Source: Aquimarina sp. BL5
GTDB lineage: Bacteria; Bacteroidota; Bacteroidia; Flavobacteriales; Flavobacteriaceae
Assembly (NCBI RefSeq): GCF_003443675.1
Contig: NZ_CP031963.1
Location: 4,301,501-4,365,500 of the forward strand
Direction: 5' to 3'
Length of the DNA: 64,000 nt
Of the stretch, positions 53,501-61,867 are shown in pieces. Under the pieces are notes generated by a model. It was not told where the DNA came from and made no database searches. It was given only the letters and a program-made list of their open reading frames with translations. A program made the position numbers and the translations under genes. Each line of letters starts with the position of its first letter. Position 1 is the stretch's first letter.

Positions 53501-55392
53501 GTGATAAAAGATGGTACTCTAACGTCGATTTAGTATGGAAAGAAAATGAGGATGGAACAGCAACTTTAACAGGTACGGTTTTAGATTATACAGTAACTCA
53601 GGAAACATATGAATTGGATGTGACATATTCTGGCAGAACAACTATTGCGCCTACGAATAGTCCTAAAGAGCACGAATGTAACAATGAAAATGCAACCGGT
53701 TGGACGTATTATCCTGAAATGAACGGTACGATTACTAAAACTGATGGTTCAGAGGTGATTACGATTACAAGAAGAGGAGAAGCATTCCAGGTAGGGAATG
53801 GTGCTAATGTTTTCGAAACTGAAGAAGGTAAAAATGGCGCTTCTGGCTGGCTGAATGTAGTTGATGGTTATTTTGCATATGGAGATATCAACATCAATTT
53901 TGGTGATTGTATTACAACCGGAGCAGGAGAAGCAGGTTATTTATGGTCCACCGGAGAAACTACTCAAAGTATTACTGTATCACCAGAAGAAGATACAACA
54001 TATACTGTAACTGTGACTGGCTGTACTGATTGCGTTGGCGAAGATGAAGTAACTGTAACTGTAGATTCCGCAACTGCAGATGCTGGAGATGATCAGGAGA
54101 TTTGTACTGGAGACACGGCGACACTTTCAGTAGTTGGAAGTGGAGATATAGTATGGTCAACAGGAGCAACGACAGCTAGTATCGAAGTTTCTCCGCAAGA
54201 AACCACAACGTATAGCGTGACAGTTACTAACGGTATTTGTGAAGCTACTGACGAGGTAATTGTTGTGGTAGGTCCCGCAATTGCAGATGCTGGAGATGAT
54301 CAGGAGATTTGTACTGGAGATACAGCAACACTTTCAGTAGTTGGAGATGGCGATATAGTGTGGTCAACTGGAGCAACGACTGCTAGTATCGAAGTTTCCC
54401 CACAAGAAACAACAACATATAGTGTGACAGTTACTAACGGTAATTGCGAAGCTGCTGATACAGTAATAGTTATAGTGAACTCTGTAACTGCTGATGCAGG
54501 AGAAGATAAAACTATAGCTGCAGGAGAAACAGTTACCCTTACTGCAACAGGTGGTGATACGTACTTATGGTCAACAGGAGAAACTACAGCAACTATTGAT
54601 GTTTCTCCAGAAGAAACAACAACCTATAGTGTTACAGTATCTGCAAACGGATGTTTTGCGATAGACGATGTTATTGTTTTTGTAGAAGGCTGTACGCTTA
54701 CTGCAGATGCAGGAGACGATCAGGAAATCTGTTTAGGAGAAGAGGTAGTACTTACCGTTCAAGGTGAAGGAGATATTTTATGGTCCACAGGAGAAACTAC
54801 TGCTAGTATTATGGTTTCGCCAGAAAGCACTACTACATATTCAGTGATTGTAACAAGTGGAAACTGTGAAGCAATGGATGAGGTAACAGTAGGTGTAACC
54901 ATAGTAGAAGTTAGTGCAGGTAGAGATAAGTTTTTATGCGAAGGATTTGGAGAAGAAGTAACGCTGAGATCCTCTCCAGGGGATAGTTATTTATGGTCTA
55001 CGGGTGAGACTACAAGAGCTATTGTTGTTTCTCCGGCAATTACAACAGAATACACGTTAATATTGACGGTAGGAGGTTGTAATGATACTGATAAGGTAAC
55101 TGTTTTTGTAGAAAATTGCGATGAAAGTATAGTAGCATCGAGTGTATATCCTACTGTGTTAAAATCAGGAGAAACACTTACTGTAGACGTAATGTCTAAA
55201 AAGGATCAGAATGTTTACGTATCCTTTTATAGTATGTCTGGTTCTGAAATGATTCCGACAGCTAAAAATGTCATTCAAAAAGGTAAAACATCACTGACTT
55301 TTGATATGATTGGATCGATACCTTCTGGAATGTATTTGGTAAAAATAAATAAAGAAGAAGGTACTGAATACAAAAAGATTATTATAAAATAA
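50599..55392 (+). CDS. 1597-residue T9SS-exported repeat protein with choice-of-anchor A domain
   Basis: The protein starts with a hydrophobic export signal (about 20-38), then a choice-of-anchor A (ice-binding/collagen-binding-like) domain (about 50-345; NAFVRYNTTVHGGDTEGPIALGGDL). Three related modules of about 165 residues follow at 378-544, 623-787 and 936-1104 (each with WFSNVDLEW-type, SGRTxTTPANSPKEHECNNE, GNGANVTE and GDFNFNLGDC segments). Between and after them are Ig-like domains of about 69 residues marked DAGDDQEIC and LWSTGETT. The C-terminal 85 residues are a type A T9SS sorting domain (YPTVLKSGETL to YKKIIIK). It should be secreted across the outer membrane and attached to the surface or released. 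An adhesive role is inferred. Confidence 0.9.
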   Translation: MSKTTNKLNLLSSKIGATPIVSSLFGLTMIVIFIMTSGFKEIDDKSTVSSVCNNPLSDALGYNAFVRYNTTVHGGDTEGPIALGGDLTIDGIITLAAQTAGSNFFNGDDQASSLVVNGKVIYNSGEGIHLNQGYVKVGDLNGSSVFDVDYNNASVNTRITSGNYESKPRVQVQRKQTQNSVTQANLIDFEAAFVLFEAKSISYSNKQPNVVVSNDNKILLAQNVINVLNITGTELQNLPYLTFENKPNQDTPLIINVDASGDFEWNILNLTGIGDQQGAFIIWNFYNNSSLTLKGGSTIIGSVFAPKSDIIKDSSGNINGQVIAANYDHIQGELHQHIFNSCTDDEISCELTVDAGEDAEFCGEGEVTLTATISGESECVDCTGEYGVENTNNCKRDQDYVMWLTDGDNPRWFSNVDLEWNELADGTATLTGTIFDHTLTQTTYEVNAIYSGRTSTTPANSPKGHECNNEDESAWIYYTGLTGTVTSTDGSWSIDLSRRGPAFQLGNGANVTETELGRYGACGWFDTTDGQYNRGDFNFNLGDCVTTSTKGVSYLWSTGETTSSITVNQGGTYTVTIKDCENCEASDAVEVIINDAPEVNAGEDQEICLGDDVTLTATTSDNESCESCVEYGIENTDFCNGDENYVLWLKGGRFFSNVDLEWDELGDGTATLKGTVFDYTNTQSNYEVDVVFSGRTNTTPANSPKEHECNNEDESGWEYYTEFTGTISSADGSWSTSLTRRGPAFQMGNGANVTEKEQGKFGACGWFDTDDSEYSVGDFNFNLGDCITSETNNTSFLWSTGETTESITVSPDEDTLYSVTVTNCNGCSGTDEVMVLVKSAAVDAGDDQNVCLGETITLSATGEGTFLWSTGETTETITVTPAETTTYTVTATNGSCEASDSITVVVNDPVIVDAGEDQEICLGEEVTLIAQASGIENCTDCTEYAITGTDYCAGNHDFVIWMTNADRSDKRWYSNVDLVWKENEDGTATLTGTVLDYTVTQETYELDVTYSGRTTIAPTNSPKEHECNNENATGWTYYPEMNGTITKTDGSEVITITRRGEAFQVGNGANVFETEEGKNGASGWLNVVDGYFAYGDININFGDCITTGAGEAGYLWSTGETTQSITVSPEEDTTYTVTVTGCTDCVGEDEVTVTVDSATADAGDDQEICTGDTATLSVVGSGDIVWSTGATTASIEVSPQETTTYSVTVTNGICEATDEVIVVVGPAIADAGDDQEICTGDTATLSVVGDGDIVWSTGATTASIEVSPQETTTYSVTVTNGNCEAADTVIVIVNSVTADAGEDKTIAAGETVTLTATGGDTYLWSTGETTATIDVSPEETTTYSVTVSANGCFAIDDVIVFVEGCTLTADAGDDQEICLGEEVVLTVQGEGDILWSTGETTASIMVSPESTTTYSVIVTSGNCEAMDEVTVGVTIVEVSAGRDKFLCEGFGEEVTLRSSPGDSYLWSTGETTRAIVVSPAITTEYTLILTVGGCNDTDKVTVFVENCDESIVASSVYPTVLKSGETLTVDVMSKKDQNVYVSFYSMSGSEMIPTAKNVIQKGKTSLTFDMIGSIPSGMYLVKINKEEGTEYKKIIIK
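54076..54489 (+). repeat. Tandem 207-bp intragenic repeat (two copies)
   Basis: 54076-54282 and 54283-54489 are tandem copies encoding 69-residue Ig-like units; the first 38 bases are identical. Most differences are third-codon changes, so the protein sequence is conserved more strongly than the DNA. Confidence 0.85.
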
Positions 55393-55416
55393 TAAACATT
55401 CAGAAATGATATTTTT

Positions 55417-55449
55417 AAAACTGCCTGGAAATTTCTTTCAGGCAGTTTT
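55417..55449 (+). terminator. Terminator of the giant T9SS protein gene
   Basis: AAAACTGCCTG (55417-55427) and CAGGCAGTTTT (55439-55449) form an 11-bp stem followed by further T residues, about 25 bp after the stop. Confidence 0.9.
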
Positions 55450-55546
55450 TTTATGAAAGAATAAATTATTTATAATTTATTCTTTTCGTAACATTAAGGA
55501 TATACTCATTATTGATTTTTGATAGCTAATTCAAATCAAATTAATA

Positions 55547-57070
55547 ATGAAAATCTCTAATAAAATTGTTGTAGTTTTTGCTGTAATAAGCATGTTTATT
55601 TCTTGTAATTCTGATGATGATATTGTTATAAATCCTATTGACACAGCTGAATTAAGTTTTGAAAAAATAGGAACCTTTAGTAATGGTATGGGTGAAGAAG
55701 GATTTGCCGAGATTTCGGCATTCGACCCTATTACTAATAAGTTGTTTATTGTGAATCCTAATGATACCGAAATTTCAGTTTGGGATTTATCTAATCCGGC
55801 AACTCCAATACCAGGTACAGATATAACAGTGAATGGAGTGCCAAATAGTGTAGCTGTTTCTAATGGAGTAGTGGCAGTTGCCTTAGAAAACGCAGCCAAT
55901 AAACAGGCTAACGGAACTATAGCAACTTACAGTTCTGATAATCAATCTTTATTAAATATATATGATGCCGGAGCGCTACCAGATATGGTAACTTTTAGCC
56001 CAGATGGTAAATTTATCGTAGTAGCTAATGAAGGTGAACCAGATGATTTGTATGCAAATGATCCAGAGGGATCTGTTACTATTATAGAGGTGGCTTCTGG
56101 ACAAACAACGAATGCTGGGTTTACTGCTTTTAATGGTCAAACTATAGGTAATGATTTTAGAGTTTTTGGAAAAGGAGCTACTTTGGCACAAGATGTAGAG
56201 CCAGAATATATTGCTATTTCAGATGATTCTAAAACTGCATATATTTCATTACAAGAAAATAACGGATTAGCGGTGGTAGATCTAGATACTAAAGTAGTTA
56301 CGAATATCATTGGGCTTGGATTAAAAGACCACGAACTACCTCAGAACCAATTAGATGCTAGTAATAGAGATGATTTCTCTGGAAACTTTAAGAATTGGCC
56401 GGTATTTGGAATGTATCAACCGGATGCAATAGATTTTGTGTCTATTAGTGGTGTGGATTATATCATATCTGCAAATGAAGGAGATGCTAGAGATTATGAT
56501 GGGTTCTCTGAAGAAGAAAGGGTAAAGGATTTGGTTTTAGATCCAATCGCATTTCCTGATGCTACAACTTTGCAATTGGATGAGAACTTAGGAAGATTAA
56601 AAACTACAACTGCAAAAGGAGATACTGATGGAGATGGAGATTACGACGAGATATATGTATACGGAGGTAGATCCTTTACAATTTGGAGTACATCAGGAAG
56701 TATAATATATGATAGCGGAGATTTTATCGGTAAAAAAACTTTTGAGTTAGAACCGTTATTGTTTAATAACGACGAAGGAGAGGTAGATGGTCGATCTGAT
56801 GATAAAGGAGCAGAACCGGAAGCGGTAGAAACTTTAAAAATAGGCGATAAAACATTGCTTTTTGTTGGTTTAGAAAGAACAGGAGGTACAATGGTATTCG
56901 ATATCTCGAAACCTGCGAACCCAATATTTCTAGATTGGATGGTAGATACTACAGATGTCGGGCCAGAAGGATTAATAGCAATAAAAGCTGCAGATAGTCC
57001 AACGGGAAATGATTTAGTGATTATAACACATGAGGTTTCTAATACTATAGCGATTTATGAGATCAAATAA
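55547..57070 (+). CDS. Choice-of-anchor I family lipoprotein (propeller, alkaline-phosphatase-like)
   Basis: This 507-residue protein has a lipoprotein signal peptide ending at MFISC and an acidic SDDD tether, consistent with surface lipoprotein export. The body is a beta-propeller with repeated LFIVNP, PNSVAVSNGVVAVALE, PDMVTFSPDGKFIVVANEGEP, YIISANEGDARDYDGF and EGLIAI segments, the pattern of the choice-of-anchor I family. Members are often annotated as phytase-like or alkaline-phosphatase-associated. A calcium-type acidic loop is present (KGDTDGDGDYDEIYVYG). The enzymatic activity is unproven. It is a single gene bounded by terminators. Confidence 0.88.
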   Translation: MKISNKIVVVFAVISMFISCNSDDDIVINPIDTAELSFEKIGTFSNGMGEEGFAEISAFDPITNKLFIVNPNDTEISVWDLSNPATPIPGTDITVNGVPNSVAVSNGVVAVALENAANKQANGTIATYSSDNQSLLNIYDAGALPDMVTFSPDGKFIVVANEGEPDDLYANDPEGSVTIIEVASGQTTNAGFTAFNGQTIGNDFRVFGKGATLAQDVEPEYIAISDDSKTAYISLQENNGLAVVDLDTKVVTNIIGLGLKDHELPQNQLDASNRDDFSGNFKNWPVFGMYQPDAIDFVSISGVDYIISANEGDARDYDGFSEEERVKDLVLDPIAFPDATTLQLDENLGRLKTTTAKGDTDGDGDYDEIYVYGGRSFTIWSTSGSIIYDSGDFIGKKTFELEPLLFNNDEGEVDGRSDDKGAEPEAVETLKIGDKTLLFVGLERTGGTMVFDISKPANPIFLDWMVDTTDVGPEGLIAIKAADSPTGNDLVIITHEVSNTIAIYEIK

Positions 57071-57170
57071 TCGTCCATAAAAAGTTTGATGTTTTACAGT
57101 AACCGATATATCTGTATTTGTTTTTATCTTTGAAGTAAGTAATTATTTCACTGACTGACTATCAATTATG

Positions 57171-57211
57171 AAAAAGTTCAACAGGTTGATGCGCTGACCT
57201 TTGAACTTTTT
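57171..57211 (+). terminator. Terminator of the choice-of-anchor I gene
   Basis: AAAAAGTTCA (57171-57180) and TGAACTTTTT (57202-57211) form a 10-bp stem, with the loop partly paired (CAGG/CCT). The T-run is within the stem, and the next gene starts about 100 bp later. Confidence 0.7.
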
Positions 57212-57286
57212 CGTTTTTTAATACCCTCCCTTTTATTTTATTTGCCTCATATTCAAACTTCAATAGTTTAGGTAGAATAAAAAGAC

Positions 57287-57294
57287 TAATTTTG
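57287..57294 (+). promoter_or_regulatory. -7 box of der
   Basis: TAATTTTG matches TAnnTTTG, 23 bp before the der ATG. Confidence 0.5.
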
Positions 57295-57317
57295 CACAAA
57301 TTTTAGAATTTAGGATA

Positions 57318-58625
57318 ATGAGTAATATAGTGGCAATTGTAGGGAGACCTAATGTAGGAAAATCTACATTCTTTAATAGATTGATTCAGAGAAGAGAAGC
57401 AATCGTAGATGCGGTAAGTGGAGTTACTCGTGATCGTCACTATGGAAAGAGTGATTGGAATGGTAAGGAATTCTCACTTATAGATACAGGTGGTTATGTA
57501 GTAGGAAGTGATGATATTTTTGAAGCAGAGATAGATAAACAGGTAGAGCTTGCAATTGATGAAGCGGATGCTATCATTTTTATGGTAGATGTAGAATCTG
57601 GTGTTACTGGTATGGACGAAGAAGTTGCTAACTTACTACGTAAAGTGAATAAGCCAGTTTTTTTAGCTATCAATAAAGTTGATAATGGTAAAAGAGCGGA
57701 AAATGCCGTAGAGTTTTATAGCCTGGGGCTTGGAGAATATTATACTATAGCAAGTATTAACGGAAGTGGTACAGGAGAACTTTTGGATGCTTTGGTAGAA
57801 GCATTACCAGAAGTAGAAGAAGTAGAGGAAACTGAACTACCTCGTTTTGCAGTGGTAGGAAGACCCAATGCAGGAAAATCTTCATTTATTAATGCGCTGA
57901 TAGGAGAGGATCGATATATTGTTACAGATATAGCGGGAACGACTCGAGATTCTATTGATACTAAATATAACCGTTTTGGCTTTGAGTTTAATTTGGTTGA
58001 TACGGCGGGAATAAGACGTAAAGCGAAGGTTAAAGAAGACCTGGAATTTTACTCGGTAATGAGATCTGTGCGGGCAATAGAACATAGTGATGTATGTTTA
58101 GTAGTAGTAGATGCAAGTAGAGGTTTTGATGCTCAGGTCCAAAATATATTTTGGTTAGCGGAACGTAACCGCAAAGGGATTGTGATTCTTGTAAATAAAT
58201 GGGATTTAATCGAAAATAAGGAAAGTAATACCTTAAAGGATTTTGAAAAACATATTCGTAAACAAATTGAACCGTTTACAGATGTTCCAATTGTATTTAT
58301 TTCGGTATTAACGAAACAACGTATTTTTAAAGCGATAGAAACAGCTGTAGAAGTGTTTAAAAACCGCTCTAAAAAGATCAAAACTAGTGTGATGAACGAC
58401 ACTATGTTACCTATTATAGAGAGAAATCCTCCACCAGCATATAAAGGTAAGTATGTGAAAATTAAATACTGTATGCAATTGCCTACACCTCAGCCGCAAT
58501 TTGCATTTTTCTGTAATTTACCGCAATATGTAAGAGAGCCTTATAAAAGATATTTAGAAAATCAATTACGTAAAGAATTTGATTTTCATGGAGTGCCAGT
58601 AGCAGTGTATTTTAGGAAGAAATAG
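57318..58625 (+). CDS. der: GTPase Der (EngA), 50S ribosome-assembly factor
   Basis: The 435-residue protein has two G domains in tandem: the first with GRPNVGKST (8-16), DTGG and NKVD (about 120), the second with GRPNAGKSS (about 181-189), DTAGIRRK and NKWDL (about 295), then a KH-like C-terminal domain (about 350-435; [17 protein letters not shown]). This double-GTPase layout is specific to Der, which is required for large-subunit assembly. It is followed after 11 bp by the small GldM-like protein gene, so the two may share a transcript. Confidence 0.97.
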   Translation: MSNIVAIVGRPNVGKSTFFNRLIQRREAIVDAVSGVTRDRHYGKSDWNGKEFSLIDTGGYVVGSDDIFEAEIDKQVELAIDEADAIIFMVDVESGVTGMDEEVANLLRKVNKPVFLAINKVDNGKRAENAVEFYSLGLGEYYTIASINGSGTGELLDALVEALPEVEEVEETELPRFAVVGRPNAGKSSFINALIGEDRYIVTDIAGTTRDSIDTKYNRFGFEFNLVDTAGIRRKAKVKEDLEFYSVMRSVRAIEHSDVCLVVVDASRGFDAQVQNIFWLAERNRKGIVILVNKWDLIENKESNTLKDFEKHIRKQIEPFTDVPIVFISVLTKQRIFKAIETAVEVFKNRSKKIKTSVMNDTMLPIIERNPPPAYKGKYVKIKYCMQLPTPQPQFAFFCNLPQYVREPYKRYLENQLRKEFDFHGVPVAVYFRKK

Positions 58626-58636
58626 AAATCTTTATA

Positions 58637-59248
58637 ATGAAAAAACCACTTTTGATCATACTGGTGTTATTGGTCTTCGTTGTATCGGGAATCAGCTTTT
58701 TAGTTTCTAGAGCCAGAAAGAAAATGTTTACTGATTATGTTCGTATGGATCAAAAATTAGAGCAAATAGCGTATCCTTTAGAAAAAGAAAATGATTCGTT
58801 GTTGCAATTGATTACAGATCCGGACATGTGGCACAAAGCTCAAGAGGTTAGTTTTTTAACGAAAGATTTTAAAAAATATCTGGAATCAGTAAAACTAGAA
58901 ATGTTAGGAGAAAAAGATTCGGAAAATTATGAGCTGATGGATCAACCTAATAACATGTTTTTTACCGAAAATGGGTTATCTCAAAAAGGAAAAGAGTTTA
59001 TTACGAGAACCAATGAGCTTAGGGAGAATCTTATTGCGTTAGTAGAAACTCCAAGACTAAAAACCAAAATAAATAATACTTTAAGTACTGGCCAAGTGCG
59101 TGATAGGGATGGTAGAAGGAGGAATTGGTTAGAAGTTAACTTTAAAGATTTCCCCTTAATAGCCAGCATCAAAAAGCTTACTCGGATGCAATCGGATGTT
59201 TCTAAGATTGAAGCCAGTATTTATAGAAATTACCTTATGACAAGGTAA
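58637..59248 (+). CDS. Stand-alone GldM N-terminal-domain protein (gliding/T9SS motor-like)
   Basis: The 203-residue protein has one N-terminal membrane helix (residues 3-25) and a periplasmic domain. Its body resembles, in order and spacing, the first periplasmic domain of GldM, the gliding/T9SS motor rod: FKKYLESVKLEMLGEKDS, then DQPNNMFFTENGLSQKGKEF, then NTLSTGQVRDRDGRRRNW, then FKDFPLIASIKKLTRMQSDV near the end. GldM is about 520 residues with three more periplasmic domains; this protein stops after the first. It follows der by 11 bp, and no gldKLN genes are nearby. It could modulate the motor or be an independent paralogue. The homology call is from memory of GldM. Confidence 0.72.
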   Translation: MKKPLLIILVLLVFVVSGISFLVSRARKKMFTDYVRMDQKLEQIAYPLEKENDSLLQLITDPDMWHKAQEVSFLTKDFKKYLESVKLEMLGEKDSENYELMDQPNNMFFTENGLSQKGKEFITRTNELRENLIALVETPRLKTKINNTLSTGQVRDRDGRRRNWLEVNFKDFPLIASIKKLTRMQSDVSKIEASIYRNYLMTR

Positions 59249-59259
59249 TAATTAGATTG

Positions 59260-59589
59260 TTATAACTGCTCTTTAATCTTCAGCAATTGTCCTCTGATAG
59301 ATTCTAGCTTTCTAATGATATCAAAACTATCAAGAGCCTCTTGTTTTTGTTCTTTGAGATGAATTTTAGCACCTTCTAGCGTAAACCCACGTTCTTTTAC
59401 CAAATGATATATGAGCTCCAAGTTTTTGATATCTTCTGGAGTGAACTTTCTATTTCCTTTAGCATTCTTTTTTGGTTTTAGAATGTCAAATTCTTTTTCC
59501 CAAAAACGGATAAGAGAAGCATTTACATCAAATGCATCGGCTACTTCGCCAATACCATAGTACATTTTTTTTGGTAAGTCAACATACAT
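59260..59589 (-). CDS. MerR-family transcriptional regulator
   Basis: The 109-residue protein is mostly a MerR winged helix-turn-helix (about 8-78; YYGIGEVADAFDVNASLIRFWEKEFDIL, then KGNRKFTPEDIKNLELIYHLVKERGFTLEGAKIHL) with a short C-terminal coiled coil and no metal-binding cysteines. MerR proteins of this short type bind DNA as dimers. It is the last gene of an operon after an M23 peptidase and a CapA-like protein, starting 2 bp after the latter's stop. A role in envelope control is suggested by context only. Confidence 0.9.
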   Translation of the reverse strand: MYVDLPKKMYYGIGEVADAFDVNASLIRFWEKEFDILKPKKNAKGNRKFTPEDIKNLELIYHLVKERGFTLEGAKIHLKEQKQEALDSFDIIRKLESIRGQLLKIKEQL

Positions 59590-59591
59590 AG

Positions 59592-60710
59592 TTAATTCTC
59601 ATTTTTTTGGGTAAAACTTCCATCTTCTTCAAACACCAAGTTGCTTTCCGGAAAATCTTTCCCAGTCAGTTTTTTAATTTCTTTTAGCGCTCTTTTTTTA
59701 TCATCGATAAAAGGATATACCTCATCAATCTGTTTAGCAGAATGAAGCTTACCTTTGATAAAATTTCCTTCTGGATCTACTTCTATTTCAGCAATAGGAG
59801 CGTATCCTTTAATTCCAGTTAAATTAAACCTGGAATAGGTGCAAAAATTACCTAAACTGTAGGCGATAAACTTATTGTTGTAAACCTCAAAAGCTCTTGA
59901 TACGTGAGGGCCATGTCCTAAAATAATATCAGCTCCGGCATCTATCAGCGTATGAGCAAATAGATAGACATTTCCACGATCTTCTCCATAAAAACGTTCC
60001 GTTTTTCTGGTTACGTGTGTATGATCCGCTCCTTCTGCTCCACCATGAAAAGAAACAATAACGATGTCTACTTTTTCCTTTAGTTCTTTAACAATGCTTT
60101 TTGCTTTTGTTAAGTTATGAATTTTTACGCAATCTTTGTTTGGGGCAAAAGCACAAAATCCATATGTGATTCCATTTTTTTCGAATATAGTGGATTCCTG
60201 AGCGAAAATCCCGGCATAGGCAATATTATGTTTTTCAAGAGTTTTAGCAGTATTTCTAATACCAATAGCCCCAAAATCTCCAATGTGATTATTGGCAATA
60301 CTCATAACATCGAATCCAGTTTCCTCTAAGTATTTGCCGAAAGATTCTGGAGAGCGAAATGAATAGCATTTAGAAGGATCAGAACATCGTTTTGCATTTT
60401 CACCTTCATCAGTAAGTGTGCCTTCTAAATTACCAAAAAGAATATCAGCTTCTTTTAAAACAATATTTACATCATCAAAAGGACCTTTATCACCAGGAGG
60501 CATATAATGCTCCTTAGGAAAATTTGTTCCCATCATGATATCTCCCACGGCCATCAATTTTATGCTTTTTGGAGCCGAAAGTTTTTCCATTTCCAACTTG
60601 AAATTCTCAACGATTCCCGTCATGGAGTCAATAGCTTCTTTTGAAAATTTCTGTCCTTGTATAGTGTAACTAAAACCAATTAGAATTACAAAAAGAAGTG
60701 CTTTACGCAT
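59592..60710 (-). CDS. CapA-family (PGA_cap) metallophosphatase-like protein
   Basis: This 372-residue protein has a signal peptide (MRKALLFVILIGFSYTIQGQ) and the CapA/PgsA fold motifs: MAVGDIMMGTNFP (about 53-65), LFGNLEGTLTD, SIANNHIGDFG, VSFHGGAEG and ILGHGPHVSRAFE with a final YSLGNF. The family is related to calcineurin-like phosphatases and includes the poly-gamma-glutamate capsule proteins. Here the signal peptide and an M23 peptidase gene 5 bp upstream point to an envelope function. No other capsule genes are nearby, so poly-glutamate synthesis is not implied. Confidence 0.9.
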   Translation of the reverse strand: MRKALLFVILIGFSYTIQGQKFSKEAIDSMTGIVENFKLEMEKLSAPKSIKLMAVGDIMMGTNFPKEHYMPPGDKGPFDDVNIVLKEADILFGNLEGTLTDEGENAKRCSDPSKCYSFRSPESFGKYLEETGFDVMSIANNHIGDFGAIGIRNTAKTLEKHNIAYAGIFAQESTIFEKNGITYGFCAFAPNKDCVKIHNLTKAKSIVKELKEKVDIVIVSFHGGAEGADHTHVTRKTERFYGEDRGNVYLFAHTLIDAGADIILGHGPHVSRAFEVYNNKFIAYSLGNFCTYSRFNLTGIKGYAPIAEIEVDPEGNFIKGKLHSAKQIDEVYPFIDDKKRALKEIKKLTGKDFPESNLVFEEDGSFTQKNEN

Positions 60711-60715
60711 AAGAT

Positions 60716-61693
60716 TTAATCTAAGGTTTCATTAATCAATTTGGAAGCTTCTAGCATTATATTAAATTCTTCAGAAGTTAAACTTCCATAGTAAAAGTTA
60801 CGTGGATTGATGCGTTCACCATCTTTGAATATTTCGTAATGTAAGTGAGGGGCAACAGATCTCCCGGTACTTCCTACATAACCTATAACATCTCCACGTT
60901 TTACTTTCTGCCCTTTTTTTACATTGTATTTATTTAAGTGGGCATAAAGACTCACATAGTTAAAACCGTGGTCGATACGAACGTGCTTTCCATAACCTGT
61001 AGAATTAGCATCTGCTCTAGTAACTACACCGTTACCAGAAGCGTATATTGGAGTTCCTGTAGCAGCAGAAAAATCCATGCCATAATGGAACTTTCTTGCT
61101 TTTGTAAAAGGATCACTCCTCCATCCATATCCCGAAGCCATGCGTTTTAAATCAGAGTTTTGTATAGGTTGGATGGCTGGTATTGTGGATAACAATTCTT
61201 CTTTTTGCTCTGCTAAATCTTTAATTTCATCCAGAGAAATAGATTGTACTGCTATTTGTTTAGTGAGCTTATCTATTTGCTTTTGGCTTTCGATAATCAT
61301 TTCTGAGTTATCATAACCTTCATAACCTTTATATCTATTAACTCCTCCAAAACCAGCTTCTCTTACTTCTGCAGGAATTGGTGGAGCACCAAAATAAAGT
61401 CTATATATATTATCATCTCTTTCTGCAATTTCGTCTAGAACCGCATGATCTTTCTTCAGTTGTTTGTTCATAAGCGCATACTGAAGCTTCATGTTTTCCA
61501 ATTCTCGTTTATATGCTTTTTCCTTGGGAGTCTCTAATTGAGGGATGTTTAGGTAGATTAATAATAACACAAAACCAGCTAAAAAAGCACCGAGAACACC
61601 TAAAATAGCAAAGCCAAATTTGCGTCCTTTCTTTTGCTCAATTCTACGATAAGATAGCGTCTCGCTATCGTAGTAATATTTAACCTTTGACAT
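60716..61693 (-). CDS. M23-family (LytM) peptidoglycan endopeptidase
   Basis: The 325-residue protein has an N-terminal cytoplasmic tail, one membrane helix (about 27-48), a coiled coil (about 55-100 and 128-165) and a C-terminal M23 domain (about 195-300). The zinc ligands and catalytic residues are intact: KFHYGMDFSA and APHLHYEIF. It should cleave peptide cross-links in peptidoglycan. It is the first gene of the M23-CapA-MerR operon and is divergent from alaS. Coiled-coil M23 proteins often act in cell separation or envelope remodelling. Confidence 0.93.
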   Translation of the reverse strand: MSKVKYYYDSETLSYRRIEQKKGRKFGFAILGVLGAFLAGFVLLLIYLNIPQLETPKEKAYKRELENMKLQYALMNKQLKKDHAVLDEIAERDDNIYRLYFGAPPIPAEVREAGFGGVNRYKGYEGYDNSEMIIESQKQIDKLTKQIAVQSISLDEIKDLAEQKEELLSTIPAIQPIQNSDLKRMASGYGWRSDPFTKARKFHYGMDFSAATGTPIYASGNGVVTRADANSTGYGKHVRIDHGFNYVSLYAHLNKYNVKKGQKVKRGDVIGYVGSTGRSVAPHLHYEIFKDGERINPRNFYYGSLTSEEFNIMLEASKLINETLD

Positions 61694-61715
61694 AATCTAA
61701 AATATACTATTTTTG
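61686..61715 (+). promoter_or_regulatory. Promoter of alaS (-33 and -7 boxes)
   Basis: TTTG at 61686-61689 and TATTTTTG at 61708-61715 are 18 bp apart, a canonical Bacteroidota promoter. It leaves a leader of about 145 nt before alaS; I see no recognised riboswitch or attenuator in it. Confidence 0.55.
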
Positions 61716-61867
61716 CAGGATATTAGCCAAAAATAGGCTTGTTTATACTTTGGGGCTGGAACAAATATAATAAAATGTGACCAAGTCCAGAAAAAACTGA
61801 CAAATATCGATAGCATATCTTCAGATAACTAACGGTAATTAATTGATTATAAAGAAAATATAAAAAA

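Noticed and set aside
53972..54169. 65-codon minus-strand frame rich in Leu and Gln
   Set aside because: It is the antisense shadow of the Thr/Val-rich repeats in the T9SS protein.
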